Below, one piece after another: positions 42,969 through 51,526 of a stretch of 64,000 nt of DNA (position 1 is its first letter; the number at the start of each line of letters is the position of its first letter). The notes beneath the pieces are model-generated. The model did not search any database and was not told the origin of the DNA. It saw nothing but the letters and a program-made list of their open reading frames with translations. The stretch is from Candidatus Brockarchaeota archaeon (GTDB taxonomy: Archaea > Thermoproteota > EX4484-205 > JAAOZP01): positions 1-64,000 of the forward strand of contig JAFNIX010000012.1 of the NCBI GenBank assembly GCA_017601225.1, given 5' to 3'. The position numbers and the translations under genes were made by a program.

Positions 42969-44402
42969 ATGAACGATATTGTTGAACTCTCGAAAAAGGT
43001 TCTTGACTACGCCGTTGCAGCAGGAGCCTCCTACGCTGAAGCCAGGTTCCACAGTGATTACCATAGCGGAGTATCTCTTAGGAACGGTGGTGTGGAAGGC
43101 GTTATGGCGAGCTACGAGGTGGGAATGGGGATTAGGGTTCTGGTTAACGGCGGACTAGGCTTCGCCTCCACTAACACGCTTAAACCGGAAACCGTCACCA
43201 GGGTTGTGGATAAAGCTGTTAAAATGGCGCGTGCATCCTCATATTTGAAGACTAGCAGGATATGTTTCTCGGAGGAGGAGGCTTACTCGGTTGACTGGAG
43301 GGTCGCTGAGAAAAAGAGGCTTGAAGACTGGTCTTTAAACAGCAAGATCGAATTCCTGAAAAACCTGGATAAGACGATGATAGGCCAAGGGGTTAATGTT
43401 TCCTCAAGGTACATGGGATACTCTGAGAGTAGGACTGAGAGGGTTTACGCGAACACTGAGGGCGCGCTGGTTTCAACACTGGTCCCACGCCCATCGTTTT
43501 TCGCACTGATAACCGTGGCAGACCCTTCTAAAGGAGTTATACAGAGGACTCTTCAATTCGGAGGATCAGGCGGCGTGGAGGTTGTGGAGTCTTGGAGGCT
43601 TGAAGAGAAACTTGGCGTTGAAATCAAGACTCTTCACAAGATGCTTACGGAATCCGTTAAGGCTCCAGAAGGAGTTATGGATGTCGTGGTCGGCAGCGAG
43701 GTTGCAGGAATAATTTCCCACGAGGCCTCGGGACACCCCGGCGAGGCGGATAGGATACTTGGAAGAGAAGGGGCTCAGGCTGGCGAATCATACTTGAAGG
43801 CAGGCGACTTAAACAGGACGATAGGAAGCGAAGCTGTTAACGTTGTTGACGACCCCACTATACCGGGATCCTACGGGTTCTATCTTTTCGACGACGAGGG
43901 TGTTAAAGCCAGGAGGAAATACTTGATCAAGGAGGGTAAAATATGCGAGTTTCTTTTAAACAGGGAGACCGCTGTTAGGCTTGGCGTTAAGAGTAATGGT
44001 TCCGCCAGGGCTTCAAGATACAGCGTGGAGCCAATTGTTAGAATGTCCAACACGTTCCTACTCCCAGGCGACCATAGTCTTGAAGAGCTTTTAAGCGACG
44101 TGGCTAAAGGCGTTTACGTGAAGAGCTTCATGGAGTGGAATATTGACGACAAGAGGTGGAACCAGAGGTATGTGGGGCTGGAAGCATACATGATTGAAGA
44201 CGGTAGGATAACCACGCCTGTGAGAAACCCCGTAATAGAGATAACTACTGAGAAGCTTTTCTCAAGCGTGGACGCGGTTGGGAAGGATTTAGGCTTCGTC
44301 GCAGCTACCTGCGGCAAGGGGGATCCGATGCAGGGCATGCCAGTGTACATGGGTGGGCCGAGCTTTAGGATGAGAAACATCATGATTAGGGGGGTTGGTT
44401 GA
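42969..44402 (+). CDS. tldD: TldD-family metalloprotease subunit
   Basis: This is the active subunit of the TldD/TldE heterodimeric protease that trims unfolded peptides and modified peptides. GIISHEASGHPGEADRILG is the HExxxH metal motif (H-E-A-S-G-H). GSYGFYLFDDEGVKARRKYLI and the C-terminal CGKGDPMQGMPVYMGGPSFRM region are conserved, with the metal-ligand Cys near the end. The length of 477 residues is normal. An A/T box (gtttataag, 42931-42939) is 34 bases upstream. tldE follows after three bases. Confidence 0.93.
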   Translation: MNDIVELSKKVLDYAVAAGASYAEARFHSDYHSGVSLRNGGVEGVMASYEVGMGIRVLVNGGLGFASTNTLKPETVTRVVDKAVKMARASSYLKTSRICFSEEEAYSVDWRVAEKKRLEDWSLNSKIEFLKNLDKTMIGQGVNVSSRYMGYSESRTERVYANTEGALVSTLVPRPSFFALITVADPSKGVIQRTLQFGGSGGVEVVESWRLEEKLGVEIKTLHKMLTESVKAPEGVMDVVVGSEVAGIISHEASGHPGEADRILGREGAQAGESYLKAGDLNRTIGSEAVNVVDDPTIPGSYGFYLFDDEGVKARRKYLIKEGKICEFLLNRETAVRLGVKSNGSARASRYSVEPIVRMSNTFLLPGDHSLEELLSDVAKGVYVKSFMEWNIDDKRWNQRYVGLEAYMIEDGRITTPVRNPVIEITTEKLFSSVDAVGKDLGFVAATCGKGDPMQGMPVYMGGPSFRMRNIMIRGVG

Positions 44403-44405
44403 AAA

Positions 44406-45734
44406 ATGGTTGAGCTGCACGAGAAGGCTTTGAAAATGCTTACAGACAGGGGTGTCGACGAGGCGATAGTAATTCTTTATGAAGCTGAGGAAAGCTCCGT
44501 GAGGTATGCTAACAACGAGCCTACTGTGGCTCTTTCGGAGAACATAAGCACCCTGATGATATACAGCAGCATTAAAGAGAGGTGTTTCCTAGGGAGTTTT
44601 GAAAACGTTTCCGAGGATTTTCTGGAGAAGATTGTTGCCGACGTCGTAACCATTACTAAAAACACTCCTCCAACACCTTTCTACGCACCTCTTCCAAGAG
44701 GAGTCTTCAACTATAGGTTTGGGAAAAGGGTTGAGAGGAGGATTAGACAGCTTGACGAGCAGCTGGTCTCCCATGTTTCAGAGGCCGTTAAGGCTAGTAG
44801 GGAGGCTGGCGCGGAGAGAAGCGCAGGAATCCTTTACTCGCGCCACATGGTTGAGAAACTCGCATCCTCAACAGGCTTAAGCCTTCAAGAAGAGTCCGCA
44901 TCCCTAACGCTTAACCACCGCGCGTTCGCCAGCCCGGAGGCAACAGGACAATGGGTCTCATGCTCAACAAGCCTAGAAGGCTTCAACCCTTACGAAGCGG
45001 GAAGGAGGGCTGGGGAAATAGCTGTTGCGAGCCTCAACCCTGTTCTCATAGAGGAGGGGGTTTACGATGTTTACATGGGGCCATTAATATTTGCAAACAT
45101 GATGAGCGAGGTCGCTGACTTCGCCTCAGGCTTCCTCGTCCAGATAGAAATGAGCTTCATGACGGGCAAGATGGGTGAGAAAATCGGCTCTGAGAAACTA
45201 ACCATTCGCGACGACCCCACGATGCCCGGCGGGCTTGGGGAAAAAGTTTTCGACGACGAGGGCATGCCGACGCAGAGGACAACCATCATCGAAAACGGTG
45301 TTCTCAGAAACTACCTGCACAATAGCAGGACGGCGAAGATCGCGGGAGCATCGTCAACCGGAAACGCTGGAATAATAAGACCCCACCCGTGGAACATCGT
45401 GGTTGAACCCGGAAGGGCGAAGGAGGAAGAAATGCTGCAGAAACTGGGAAAAGGGCTATATCTCACAAACTCGTGGTACACCAGACATCAAAACTATAAG
45501 ACTGGAGATTTCTCAACCGTCATTAGAGACGGCGCGTTCTACGTGGAGGATGGGGAGATTAAGCACCCGGTTAAGGGGCTCCGAATAAGCGACAACCTCC
45601 AGAGAATCATCTCGAACATTGAGGAACTATCGGACAAGCTCTACGGAGTGCTCTGGTGGGAAGTCACCATTCCAACGTATGTTCCGACAGCAATCATCAG
45701 GAACGTTAGAATAACTAAAGCCTTCGGCTATTAA
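44406..45734 (+). CDS. tldE: TldE/PmbA-family protease partner
   Basis: This is the paralog of TldD that completes the heterodimer and lacks the HExxxH motif. MPGGLGEKVFDDEGMPTQRT, LRNYLHNSRTAKIAGASSTG and LTNSWYTRHQNYKTGDFSTV are typical PmbA blocks. The length of 442 residues is normal. Cassette copy 3 begins 17 bases after its stop on the opposite strand, so the insertion junction lies immediately behind this gene without damage to it. Confidence 0.92.
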   Translation: MVELHEKALKMLTDRGVDEAIVILYEAEESSVRYANNEPTVALSENISTLMIYSSIKERCFLGSFENVSEDFLEKIVADVVTITKNTPPTPFYAPLPRGVFNYRFGKRVERRIRQLDEQLVSHVSEAVKASREAGAERSAGILYSRHMVEKLASSTGLSLQEESASLTLNHRAFASPEATGQWVSCSTSLEGFNPYEAGRRAGEIAVASLNPVLIEEGVYDVYMGPLIFANMMSEVADFASGFLVQIEMSFMTGKMGEKIGSEKLTIRDDPTMPGGLGEKVFDDEGMPTQRTTIIENGVLRNYLHNSRTAKIAGASSTGNAGIIRPHPWNIVVEPGRAKEEEMLQKLGKGLYLTNSWYTRHQNYKTGDFSTVIRDGAFYVEDGEIKHPVKGLRISDNLQRIISNIEELSDKLYGVLWWEVTIPTYVPTAIIRNVRITKAFGY

Positions 45735-45751
45735 CGAAAGGTATCTACACT

Positions 45752-46360
45752 CTACTCTTCAAGACCTTGCATAATCTTCTTATATAGCCTTCTTCGGATT
45801 AGCAATTTTTCCAATCGCCTCATCTTTAATTCGGTTTTCCGTGCCTTCGGCGGGATCAGTACGTACTCCCAAACATTGTTACTCGACACAGAAGACCCTA
45901 TTATACAATCCCTCTCCGCCTCGTATAAGGCTTGTTTCACCTCATCAGGAGATAAGCCCGTTTTCAATAAAGCCTCTTTCAGTTCATCCTCTGTAAGCGT
46001 AGTAACTTTTTTGCTCAAAAATACATTTTCAACAGATTTTTCAAGGCGCTGAGTTTTCTGTTTCTCCTTTACTCTATCCTCTTTAGGAACCCAATGATAT
46101 GATGACCATGACCTATAATCGATGGAAATCAGTTTTCTCCTCTCAGCTTCGTTGATTACACTATCGACATCATCGGCAGTTATGCCTTTATTTTTCAATT
46201 TATAAGTCAGTTCACGCTTTGTCAAGGTTTTCACCTTTCCATTTTGGAAGGCTGACCTGGCTAACGAGGAAGCTGCTCTAATTGCCTTATGCCATCTCTT
46301 CATAACTTTTTCCTCGTTTAACTCTTCAGGGAACTCCATTCTCTCATGTCTTTTAGTCAT
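45752..46360 (-). CDS. Cassette gene C, copy 3: tandem winged-helix-like protein
   Basis: The 202-residue protein has the lead helix EEKVMKRWHKAIRAASSLAR (about 16-35). Repeat 1 spans residues 44-92 (KTLTKRELTYKLKNKG... VINEAERRKLISIDY... YHWVP) and repeat 2 residues 119-170 (TLTEDELKEALLKTG... ALYEAERDCIIGSSV... YVLIP). A basic C-terminal helix follows (MRRLEKLLIRRRLYKKI). The repeats align with each other, showing an internal duplication. It overlaps B3 by eight bases. The gene is AT-rich compared with copies 1 and 2. DNA binding is inferred from the winged-helix-like pattern. Confidence 0.75.
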   Translation of the reverse strand: MTKRHERMEFPEELNEEKVMKRWHKAIRAASSLARSAFQNGKVKTLTKRELTYKLKNKGITADDVDSVINEAERRKLISIDYRSWSSYHWVPKEDRVKEKQKTQRLEKSVENVFLSKKVTTLTEDELKEALLKTGLSPDEVKQALYEAERDCIIGSSVSSNNVWEYVLIPPKARKTELKMRRLEKLLIRRRLYKKIMQGLEE

Positions 46361-47510
46361 AATGCTTCCCTCTTTTATCTAGCCCAATTCCTTTTATAAC
46401 CTTATCATAATTCTCTTTACCACCAATTCGTGCAACCCAGCATACTCGGTAGCCATATTTTTCTGTATAATAGATTTCCCTAGGCTTAATGTTCCCTTTT
46501 ACTCCACATAAATCTTCCAACATCTTGTTTTCGTCTTCCATGTTGGGAGGCTTAGAGTCTTTTATAACTTTCCACAGATGAGGGTTTTCTTCTTTTATTT
46601 TTTGTTCTAAGTCTTTGGTAATAGGGGCAATATATTGTCTTGTTCCGATCAAAGCAATCTCTTCAAAGTCTATGCAATTTTTAATGTATTCTCTATCTTT
46701 ATCAGTAAGTTTCTTTTCAATACTTACTGATTGCGAGTATCCTATATAATTAGGTTTCCAGCTTCCTTCATCCATTAAAGTTTGATACAAGTAGGCTCTC
46801 TTAACTTCGGGACTACCTTCCCTGATGAATTCGGGTACACGATATGGATGAAAAGCTTTCCTGCCCACAAGCACACCGGCCTTTTCTAAAGCCTCTCCTA
46901 TAGCATATGAACGAAATTCAATGATTGCAGTGCCCCTACCTTCTTTTTCTATAAATGGAGAAGCTATGTCTCCAAATACGGCTCTTACCGCCTCTTTTAC
47001 TCTTTTCTTATTTCTTTCGTCAAGATTTGCGTATCTAAAACGATGTTGCGTATCAATCCAACCATCTTTTAGGGCAGCTGCAATTATTGTAGCACCTTGA
47101 GGTGTGTTGAAGTCAAATGGCAATCTTGGATTCTTTATTGCGTCTGGATTTCTAGAGCCGCCTATCGCAATTATATCTTTATTCACAGAGTCATATGGCT
47201 CATTTAAGAAATCTAATAGTCTTTCAAGTGTCTTAACAGCTATAGTATCTCTTCCTTCTTCCAATATCTCTTTTATAGCTCTCTTAGTTATATTCGTCTG
47301 GCGCTCCAGCTTTTTCCTAGACCCAGCCTTCTTTACCCCTTCCTTCACAAGTTCTTGTAATACTTCATGTCGCAGTGTCAGTAGCTCGTGGCCAGACAAG
47401 TCATCCCAATTTACACGGCTCTTAGCTTTTCTGCTTGTCTCCCGGCTAAGCTCCCTTCTGGCTCTTTCATAGATCCGCTCAGCGTTTCGTCTACGACTAT
47501 ACTGGCCCAA
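46353..47510 (-). CDS. Cassette gene B, copy 3: HTH plus LAGLIDADG-type endonuclease-like protein
   Basis: The 385-residue form is the shortest and cleanest. MGQYSRRRNAERIYERARRE starts it. An HTH-like helical segment (about 60-105, KKLERQTNITKRAIKEILEE) is followed by NPRLPFDFNTPQGATIIAA with motif 1 AAALKDGWID (about 144-153), YANLDERNKKRVKEAVRAVF, and motif 2 VKRAYLYQTLMDEGSW (about 236-251). The acidic residue before each Gly is kept, as in active LAGLIDADG nucleases. The TTG start is six bases after the A3 stop. It is very AT-rich locally, for example 17 G+C in the 60 bases at 46561-46620. Confidence 0.78.
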   Translation of the reverse strand: MGQYSRRRNAERIYERARRELSRETSRKAKSRVNWDDLSGHELLTLRHEVLQELVKEGVKKAGSRKKLERQTNITKRAIKEILEEGRDTIAVKTLERLLDFLNEPYDSVNKDIIAIGGSRNPDAIKNPRLPFDFNTPQGATIIAAALKDGWIDTQHRFRYANLDERNKKRVKEAVRAVFGDIASPFIEKEGRGTAIIEFRSYAIGEALEKAGVLVGRKAFHPYRVPEFIREGSPEVKRAYLYQTLMDEGSWKPNYIGYSQSVSIEKKLTDKDREYIKNCIDFEEIALIGTRQYIAPITKDLEQKIKEENPHLWKVIKDSKPPNMEDENKMLEDLCGVKGNIKPREIYYTEKYGYRVCWVARIGGKENYDKVIKGIGLDKRGKHYD

Positions 47511-47516
47511 CTGCCA

Positions 47517-49325
47517 CTATTCTCCGCGTACTAGTTTCAACGACCCGTCCCCCTTTATCAGCAGGATGTCCATGATGTCCGGGATGAAACCGGTTTTCTC
47601 CTCCTCGCGGGTTTGAGTCTGCCAAGACCCTAGGATGACTAGCCTCTTTTTCGGTTTGAAGAAGGATTTGTGAAAATGCCCTAGCACATGAATCTCGATA
47701 TCATCCTCCTCTCTCAGGATCCCGTTAACTATTTCCTCCAAGTCATCCTCCTTGTTAAACCCTAACCTATGACCATGCCTTAGCACCATTACTCTGCCGT
47801 CTGCAAGCTTGACCCTAATTTCCTCCTTGCATGCCGAGTGGAAAGCAAGCAGGTCCCTCACCGCGCCTGACCTGGTGTCGTTCGACTCCAACAGCTGGGG
47901 CCTAATCGAATCCTCCGTGAACAATAGCTGTTTCATCGCTTCCAACAGCTTCAATCGGTCTGAATCGGAGCAGCCGGATACCGGTATTACTTCTGCCTTC
48001 AGTTCTCTCAGCCCATTCATGAAGCTCGTTACCTCCCATAGTGTCGGGCTTCCGTTGACGTAGTCGAAAGTATCTCCAAGCAGAATCACGTATGAAGGTC
48101 GAATCTTCTTCAGCTTTTCAAGACATGTCTCCCAGAGCGACTGGTTTGTCCCGATATGGAGGTCTGCTACGACTGCCGTAGTCCCGTGTTCTAACACAGC
48201 GTCAAAAACACCAATGTTCTCACCCACTTTCTCCCCCCCTATGAGATTCTTAAGCTGAATCAAATTGTGCTCGGCAATGTCTTCAACACTCCTCGAGACC
48301 CGGGTTGCTGGTTTACCGAGGCATGCTTGGCAGTTGCACTCCATGACGCAGGCTTTCAAATCCAGCGTGTCTAGACCATGGTACGCGTGGAACCTCTCAG
48401 CGCTAAGAAGCCAACCCATTCCGGCGAAGGATGCCTCAGGAAACTCTCTGCACAACCCGTAGGGTAGTGATCTCGGGCTTGCAGTTCCTATTATAAGAGG
48501 CTTAACCCTGAGCTTTATCATCTTTAAAACCGCCGTCCCCATGAGGTCCCTGGCTTTTTCATCCTCGTAATTCAGAACGTATTCAGTGGCGTGGAGAGCC
48601 ACTTGCTTGAACCCTAGCCTTTGAAGCCAGTGAGAGTAGAGATCCATCTCTTTCGCATCACTCCCCTTGAGGAGAGGTATCGTTGGAACTCCCTCCCTGA
48701 CGTACCTGGCTGTGAATAGGGCGGCTGAGATAAGGTTGGTCAGACTCATCATCTTCGGATCATCCATGTAGACAGGCATATCCCAGCCGACAACCCCGTC
48801 GAAACCCCCATCCTTCAGAAGGGCTAAGGTTAAGTTGAATGTTCTTTCAGTTAGGAGCCTATCTAGGGTGATTGTGGATAATAGTACTGTTCCGTCGAAA
48901 TCAAGGAACCTGTGAACACCTTCATCCATAACTTTTTCAATATTCACCTTTTCAAGATCGTAAAACGAAACTAGGATAGCTCTTACGCCGAGCTTGTCCC
49001 ACCTAAGTCTTATCGGCTTCTCCAACCGGGTCTCTGGTATAAGGCGAGGCAATTCTATGGCGGGAGGCTTTATGCTCCAAGACTCTAAAAGGGAGTGAAG
49101 CTCGCGGAGCTTGTCTACCTTTGGCGGCGAGCAGGATCTAGATTTAATGCAGACTGAAGTGTACATACAGGTCTTACAACTCACTGTGAGATCCTTCACC
49201 CTCAAGCCTTTGGAAATGCACAGGTTAACTAGGCAGACATCACTTCTTGATGGAGTACAACCGCCGCAAAATTGGTATAGTTCGCAATCCTTGCATGACT
49301 TCCAACATCGCTGAACTTTACCCAT
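47517..49325 (-). CDS. Cassette gene A, copy 3: intact cysteine-rich/TGT-like/metallophosphoesterase fusion
   Basis: The 602-residue protein is the reference copy. Ten cysteines lie at residues 7-59 (C7, C11, C14, C20, C23, C31, C36, C50, C53, C59). The barrel (about 95-345) aligns with archaeal tRNA-guanine transglycosylase: GVHRFLDFDG, GFDGVVGWDMPVYMDDPK, VPTIPLLKGSDAKEM, and zinc motif C330-C332-C335 with H353 in EHNL. The TGT DSG motif is replaced by LLSTI. The phosphoesterase has D388/H390, G417-D418...D421, GCSD (451-454), H517/H519 and GHFH (549-552), a full calcineurin set. No frameshift is present. It may be a base-exchange and phosphoester-cleaving enzyme; the substrate is unknown. 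Confidence 0.82.
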   Translation of the reverse strand: MGKVQRCWKSCKDCELYQFCGGCTPSRSDVCLVNLCISKGLRVKDLTVSCKTCMYTSVCIKSRSCSPPKVDKLRELHSLLESWSIKPPAIELPRLIPETRLEKPIRLRWDKLGVRAILVSFYDLEKVNIEKVMDEGVHRFLDFDGTVLLSTITLDRLLTERTFNLTLALLKDGGFDGVVGWDMPVYMDDPKMMSLTNLISAALFTARYVREGVPTIPLLKGSDAKEMDLYSHWLQRLGFKQVALHATEYVLNYEDEKARDLMGTAVLKMIKLRVKPLIIGTASPRSLPYGLCREFPEASFAGMGWLLSAERFHAYHGLDTLDLKACVMECNCQACLGKPATRVSRSVEDIAEHNLIQLKNLIGGEKVGENIGVFDAVLEHGTTAVVADLHIGTNQSLWETCLEKLKKIRPSYVILLGDTFDYVNGSPTLWEVTSFMNGLRELKAEVIPVSGCSDSDRLKLLEAMKQLLFTEDSIRPQLLESNDTRSGAVRDLLAFHSACKEEIRVKLADGRVMVLRHGHRLGFNKEDDLEEIVNGILREEDDIEIHVLGHFHKSFFKPKKRLVILGSWQTQTREEEKTGFIPDIMDILLIKGDGSLKLVRGE

Positions 49326-49351
49326 AGGTTTACACTAGTATAGGGAAACTA

Positions 49352-49363
49352 GGATATTTAACC
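49352..49363 (-). promoter_or_regulatory. TATA box of cassette copy 3
   Basis: GGTTAAATATCC on the minus strand is centred 32 bases before the ATG of A3. It implies a start of transcription only a few bases before the codon, as for copies 1 and 2. Confidence 0.55.
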
Positions 49364-49382
49364 AAAACCCTTGGGTATTAGT

Positions 49383-50507
49383 CTAGATTAAGCCAGCGAT
49401 TATTGCAATGCCTACTGTTAAGAGCAGGACGCCTGCTAGAAGCCTCATGTACCTTCTCTTCTCAATCCTCCAGGCATCTATCTCAACCACGCTTCTGCCA
49501 AAGTATACTATTAGGAGTATTGCTACTAGCGGTAGGATGAATATCAGATTGTAAAGTAGGAGTAGGAGGAATACTTCAAGCGTCAAGCCTATTTTAGAAA
49601 GCAGGTAGAGTATGGTTATGTATATTCCGCCTGTGCATGGGAGTTCAACCATTGAAACAGCCATGCCGATCAGGAACCCTGCACTAATGCTCATCGTCCC
49701 GGAATATTTTCCCAGGATTCTGCCTAAGACCCCGGGCTGTTCTAGACTAAACCCTTTACCATAGTAGAGGAACTCTTTAAACTCTAGAACGCTGAATAGG
49801 ATGGCTGCTGATCCGACGATGTAGCGTAAAATGCTTCTAAACGAGGCTATGCTGATCACGTACAGCAGTCCTACTCCCGCGCTCATGTAGGACAACATAA
49901 CGCCTCCGATGAAGGCTCCACACGTGGCCAGCATTCTTCTCGACGAGCCTGCTTGAAGAGAGTAAGTGATGAGCAGAACTATAGTTGCGAATGCGCACGG
50001 GTTTAACGAGTCTATGAAGGCTGATATTATCACGCTGACCAATGAGGGCAGAGGTACGATTGGCGGATGCTGCTCGATAAAAGCCCTTATTATTTCTCCA
50101 GCCTTATCGCGGTATTCAAGGTCACGGCTGTACTCAAGCATCAATTTCTCAAGGTTTTTAGTGACCTCTTCCTCTCCAATAAGGCATTTGTCCCCTATGA
50201 AGACCGCTGGGACCTCGCGAGACTCCTCTGTTATGTTAAAGCCTTCGGCGAGAGCCACGAATAGCTCTATGCTCGTATCGTTATTAGAGATTTCGAACCT
50301 TTTGAAAACCACGTCAGGATAACTTGCCTTAATCCTGCTAATGTAATCCTCAACCCTTGCACAATGCTCACAACCCTCTGCGACGAAGTAGTAGACAGTT
50401 ATAGCTTGCTGCTCAGCGATAAGAACAATAATGGGAGTAGCGAGCATAGGAACAGTTAAAGCAAGTATGAGAAAACCGGGAAAACTGTTGAAGAGTAATC
50501 GCGTCAA
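49383..50507 (-). CDS. Thioredoxin-like domain fused to CcdA/DsbD-type membrane domain
   Basis: An N-terminal anchor is followed by an extracytoplasmic glutaredoxin/thioredoxin-like domain with the redox motif C-E-H-C (YFVAEGCEHCARVEDYI). A polytopic domain follows (about residues 150-374) with SLNPCAFATIVLLITYSL and MVELPCTGGIYITILYLL, each carrying the conserved Cys of CcdA/DsbD proteins that pass reducing equivalents across the membrane. The likely role is delivery of electrons to outside thiol proteins. The TTG start lies 11 bases after the upstream gene on the same strand. Confidence 0.85.
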   Translation of the reverse strand: MTRLLFNSFPGFLILALTVPMLATPIIVLIAEQQAITVYYFVAEGCEHCARVEDYISRIKASYPDVVFKRFEISNNDTSIELFVALAEGFNITEESREVPAVFIGDKCLIGEEEVTKNLEKLMLEYSRDLEYRDKAGEIIRAFIEQHPPIVPLPSLVSVIISAFIDSLNPCAFATIVLLITYSLQAGSSRRMLATCGAFIGGVMLSYMSAGVGLLYVISIASFRSILRYIVGSAAILFSVLEFKEFLYYGKGFSLEQPGVLGRILGKYSGTMSISAGFLIGMAVSMVELPCTGGIYITILYLLSKIGLTLEVFLLLLLYNLIFILPLVAILLIVYFGRSVVEIDAWRIEKRRYMRLLAGVLLLTVGIAIIAGLI

Positions 50508-50518
50508 TCTTAAGCCCC

Positions 50519-51403
50519 TTATTTCAACAGGAATGTTTTGGTAACGTTCAGGTTCAAGCTATTGTATTTGATTACGCATGTCAGATTGTTAAGCCCGCTT
50601 TCAACCCCATAGCATGGTGAGCATGGAACATCTATGATGAAAGATTTTGAATTAAAACCTTTTGTAACGTGAATGCTCAAGAAACCCGAGGGGTCGATCC
50701 ACTTATTTTTCACGACATACCCCCTATAACGGCTCTTAAAGCCGAATATTTCAATATCCACATCGCCGAGATTCTTACTGCTAAGCAGGATGATTGTAAA
50801 ATTGACCTCGCCCTTTGACAATTGATACTCATCTTTATCCGTGAAACCTGAGAGGACTAGTATTAGATCATCTTTAGAATAATAGCTGGTAACGTAGGAG
50901 CTTAACTTGGAAAGATACTTATTAGCATTCTCAACGCTCTCCAGAATCTCTAAACATGTTTCAGCCAAGCTACGGTTTACGAGCCAGTGGGAAAAGAATT
51001 CTGAAACACTCTGATTATAACTGTTAATGTTAGCCATGTAGCTATACTTATTGTCGAATATGAGAGCACTATCGTAATCCGTCGTGTTAGCATGCTTCAT
51101 TAAAGTATGGATTCTTTCGAACCTTTGTTGCTCACTTAAATACTGAGTATAGTCTAAACTATTGTTTGCCAGCCAGTGCAAGAAGAAGTCTAGGACGCTC
51201 TGATTATATTTTCCATCAGAAGCCAGGTAACTGTATTTTTCATCGAACAGGGATGCCTTAGCGTAGTCAGTGGTGTTAGCGTATTTCATGAGTGAAGAAA
51301 TCCTCTCTGAGCGTAAACGCTGCGCAGCATAGTATTGATAACCGAAATAGCCAACTGTAATCAATATTACAGTTATCAAAGCGATTCCGATTTCACGCCG
51401 CAT
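50519..51403 (-). CDS. Exported protein with tandem helical repeat
   Basis: A membrane anchor (IALITVILITVGYFGYQYYA) is followed by two copies of a roughly 65-residue unit: SSLMKYANTTDYAKASLFDE... YNQSVLDFFLHWLANNSL and HTLMKHANTTDYDSALIFDN... YNQSVSEFFSHWLVNRSL. A beta-rich domain follows (about 165-294). The product should be outside the cell on a membrane tether. An A/T box (gtttataattc, minus strand near 51434) is 31 bases before the ATG. It forms an operon with the thiol-redox membrane protein. No known family is recognised. Confidence 0.65.
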   Translation of the reverse strand: MRREIGIALITVILITVGYFGYQYYAAQRLRSERISSLMKYANTTDYAKASLFDEKYSYLASDGKYNQSVLDFFLHWLANNSLDYTQYLSEQQRFERIHTLMKHANTTDYDSALIFDNKYSYMANINSYNQSVSEFFSHWLVNRSLAETCLEILESVENANKYLSKLSSYVTSYYSKDDLILVLSGFTDKDEYQLSKGEVNFTIILLSSKNLGDVDIEIFGFKSRYRGYVVKNKWIDPSGFLSIHVTKGFNSKSFIIDVPCSPCYGVESGLNNLTCVIKYNSLNLNVTKTFLLK

Positions 51404-51490
51404 CCCTTCCCCTAAAAGTTTTCTGCAGAATTATAAACTTTTCAAACCACGGCTAATCAGTTTTTTATTTGATTGCCGAATCTATTCAAG

Positions 51491-51500
51491 TTTAAATAGT
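51491..51500 (+). promoter_or_regulatory. TATA box of the ECF S-component gene
   Basis: TTTAAATAGT is centred about 32 bases before the ATG at 51527. A 17-bp palindrome follows after two bases. Confidence 0.55.
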
Positions 51501-51502
51501 AC

Positions 51503-51519
51503 TTGGATAAATTATCCAA
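51503..51519. promoter_or_regulatory. Palindromic operator (site 1)
   Basis: TTGGATAAATTATCCAA is a perfect palindrome (8+1+8) between the A/T box and the start codon, covering the expected transcription start. A repressor here would block the promoter. A nearly identical sequence sits at the same place before the DUF4430 gene at 52163. Confidence 0.65.
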
Positions 51520-51526
51520 ATTCGGA

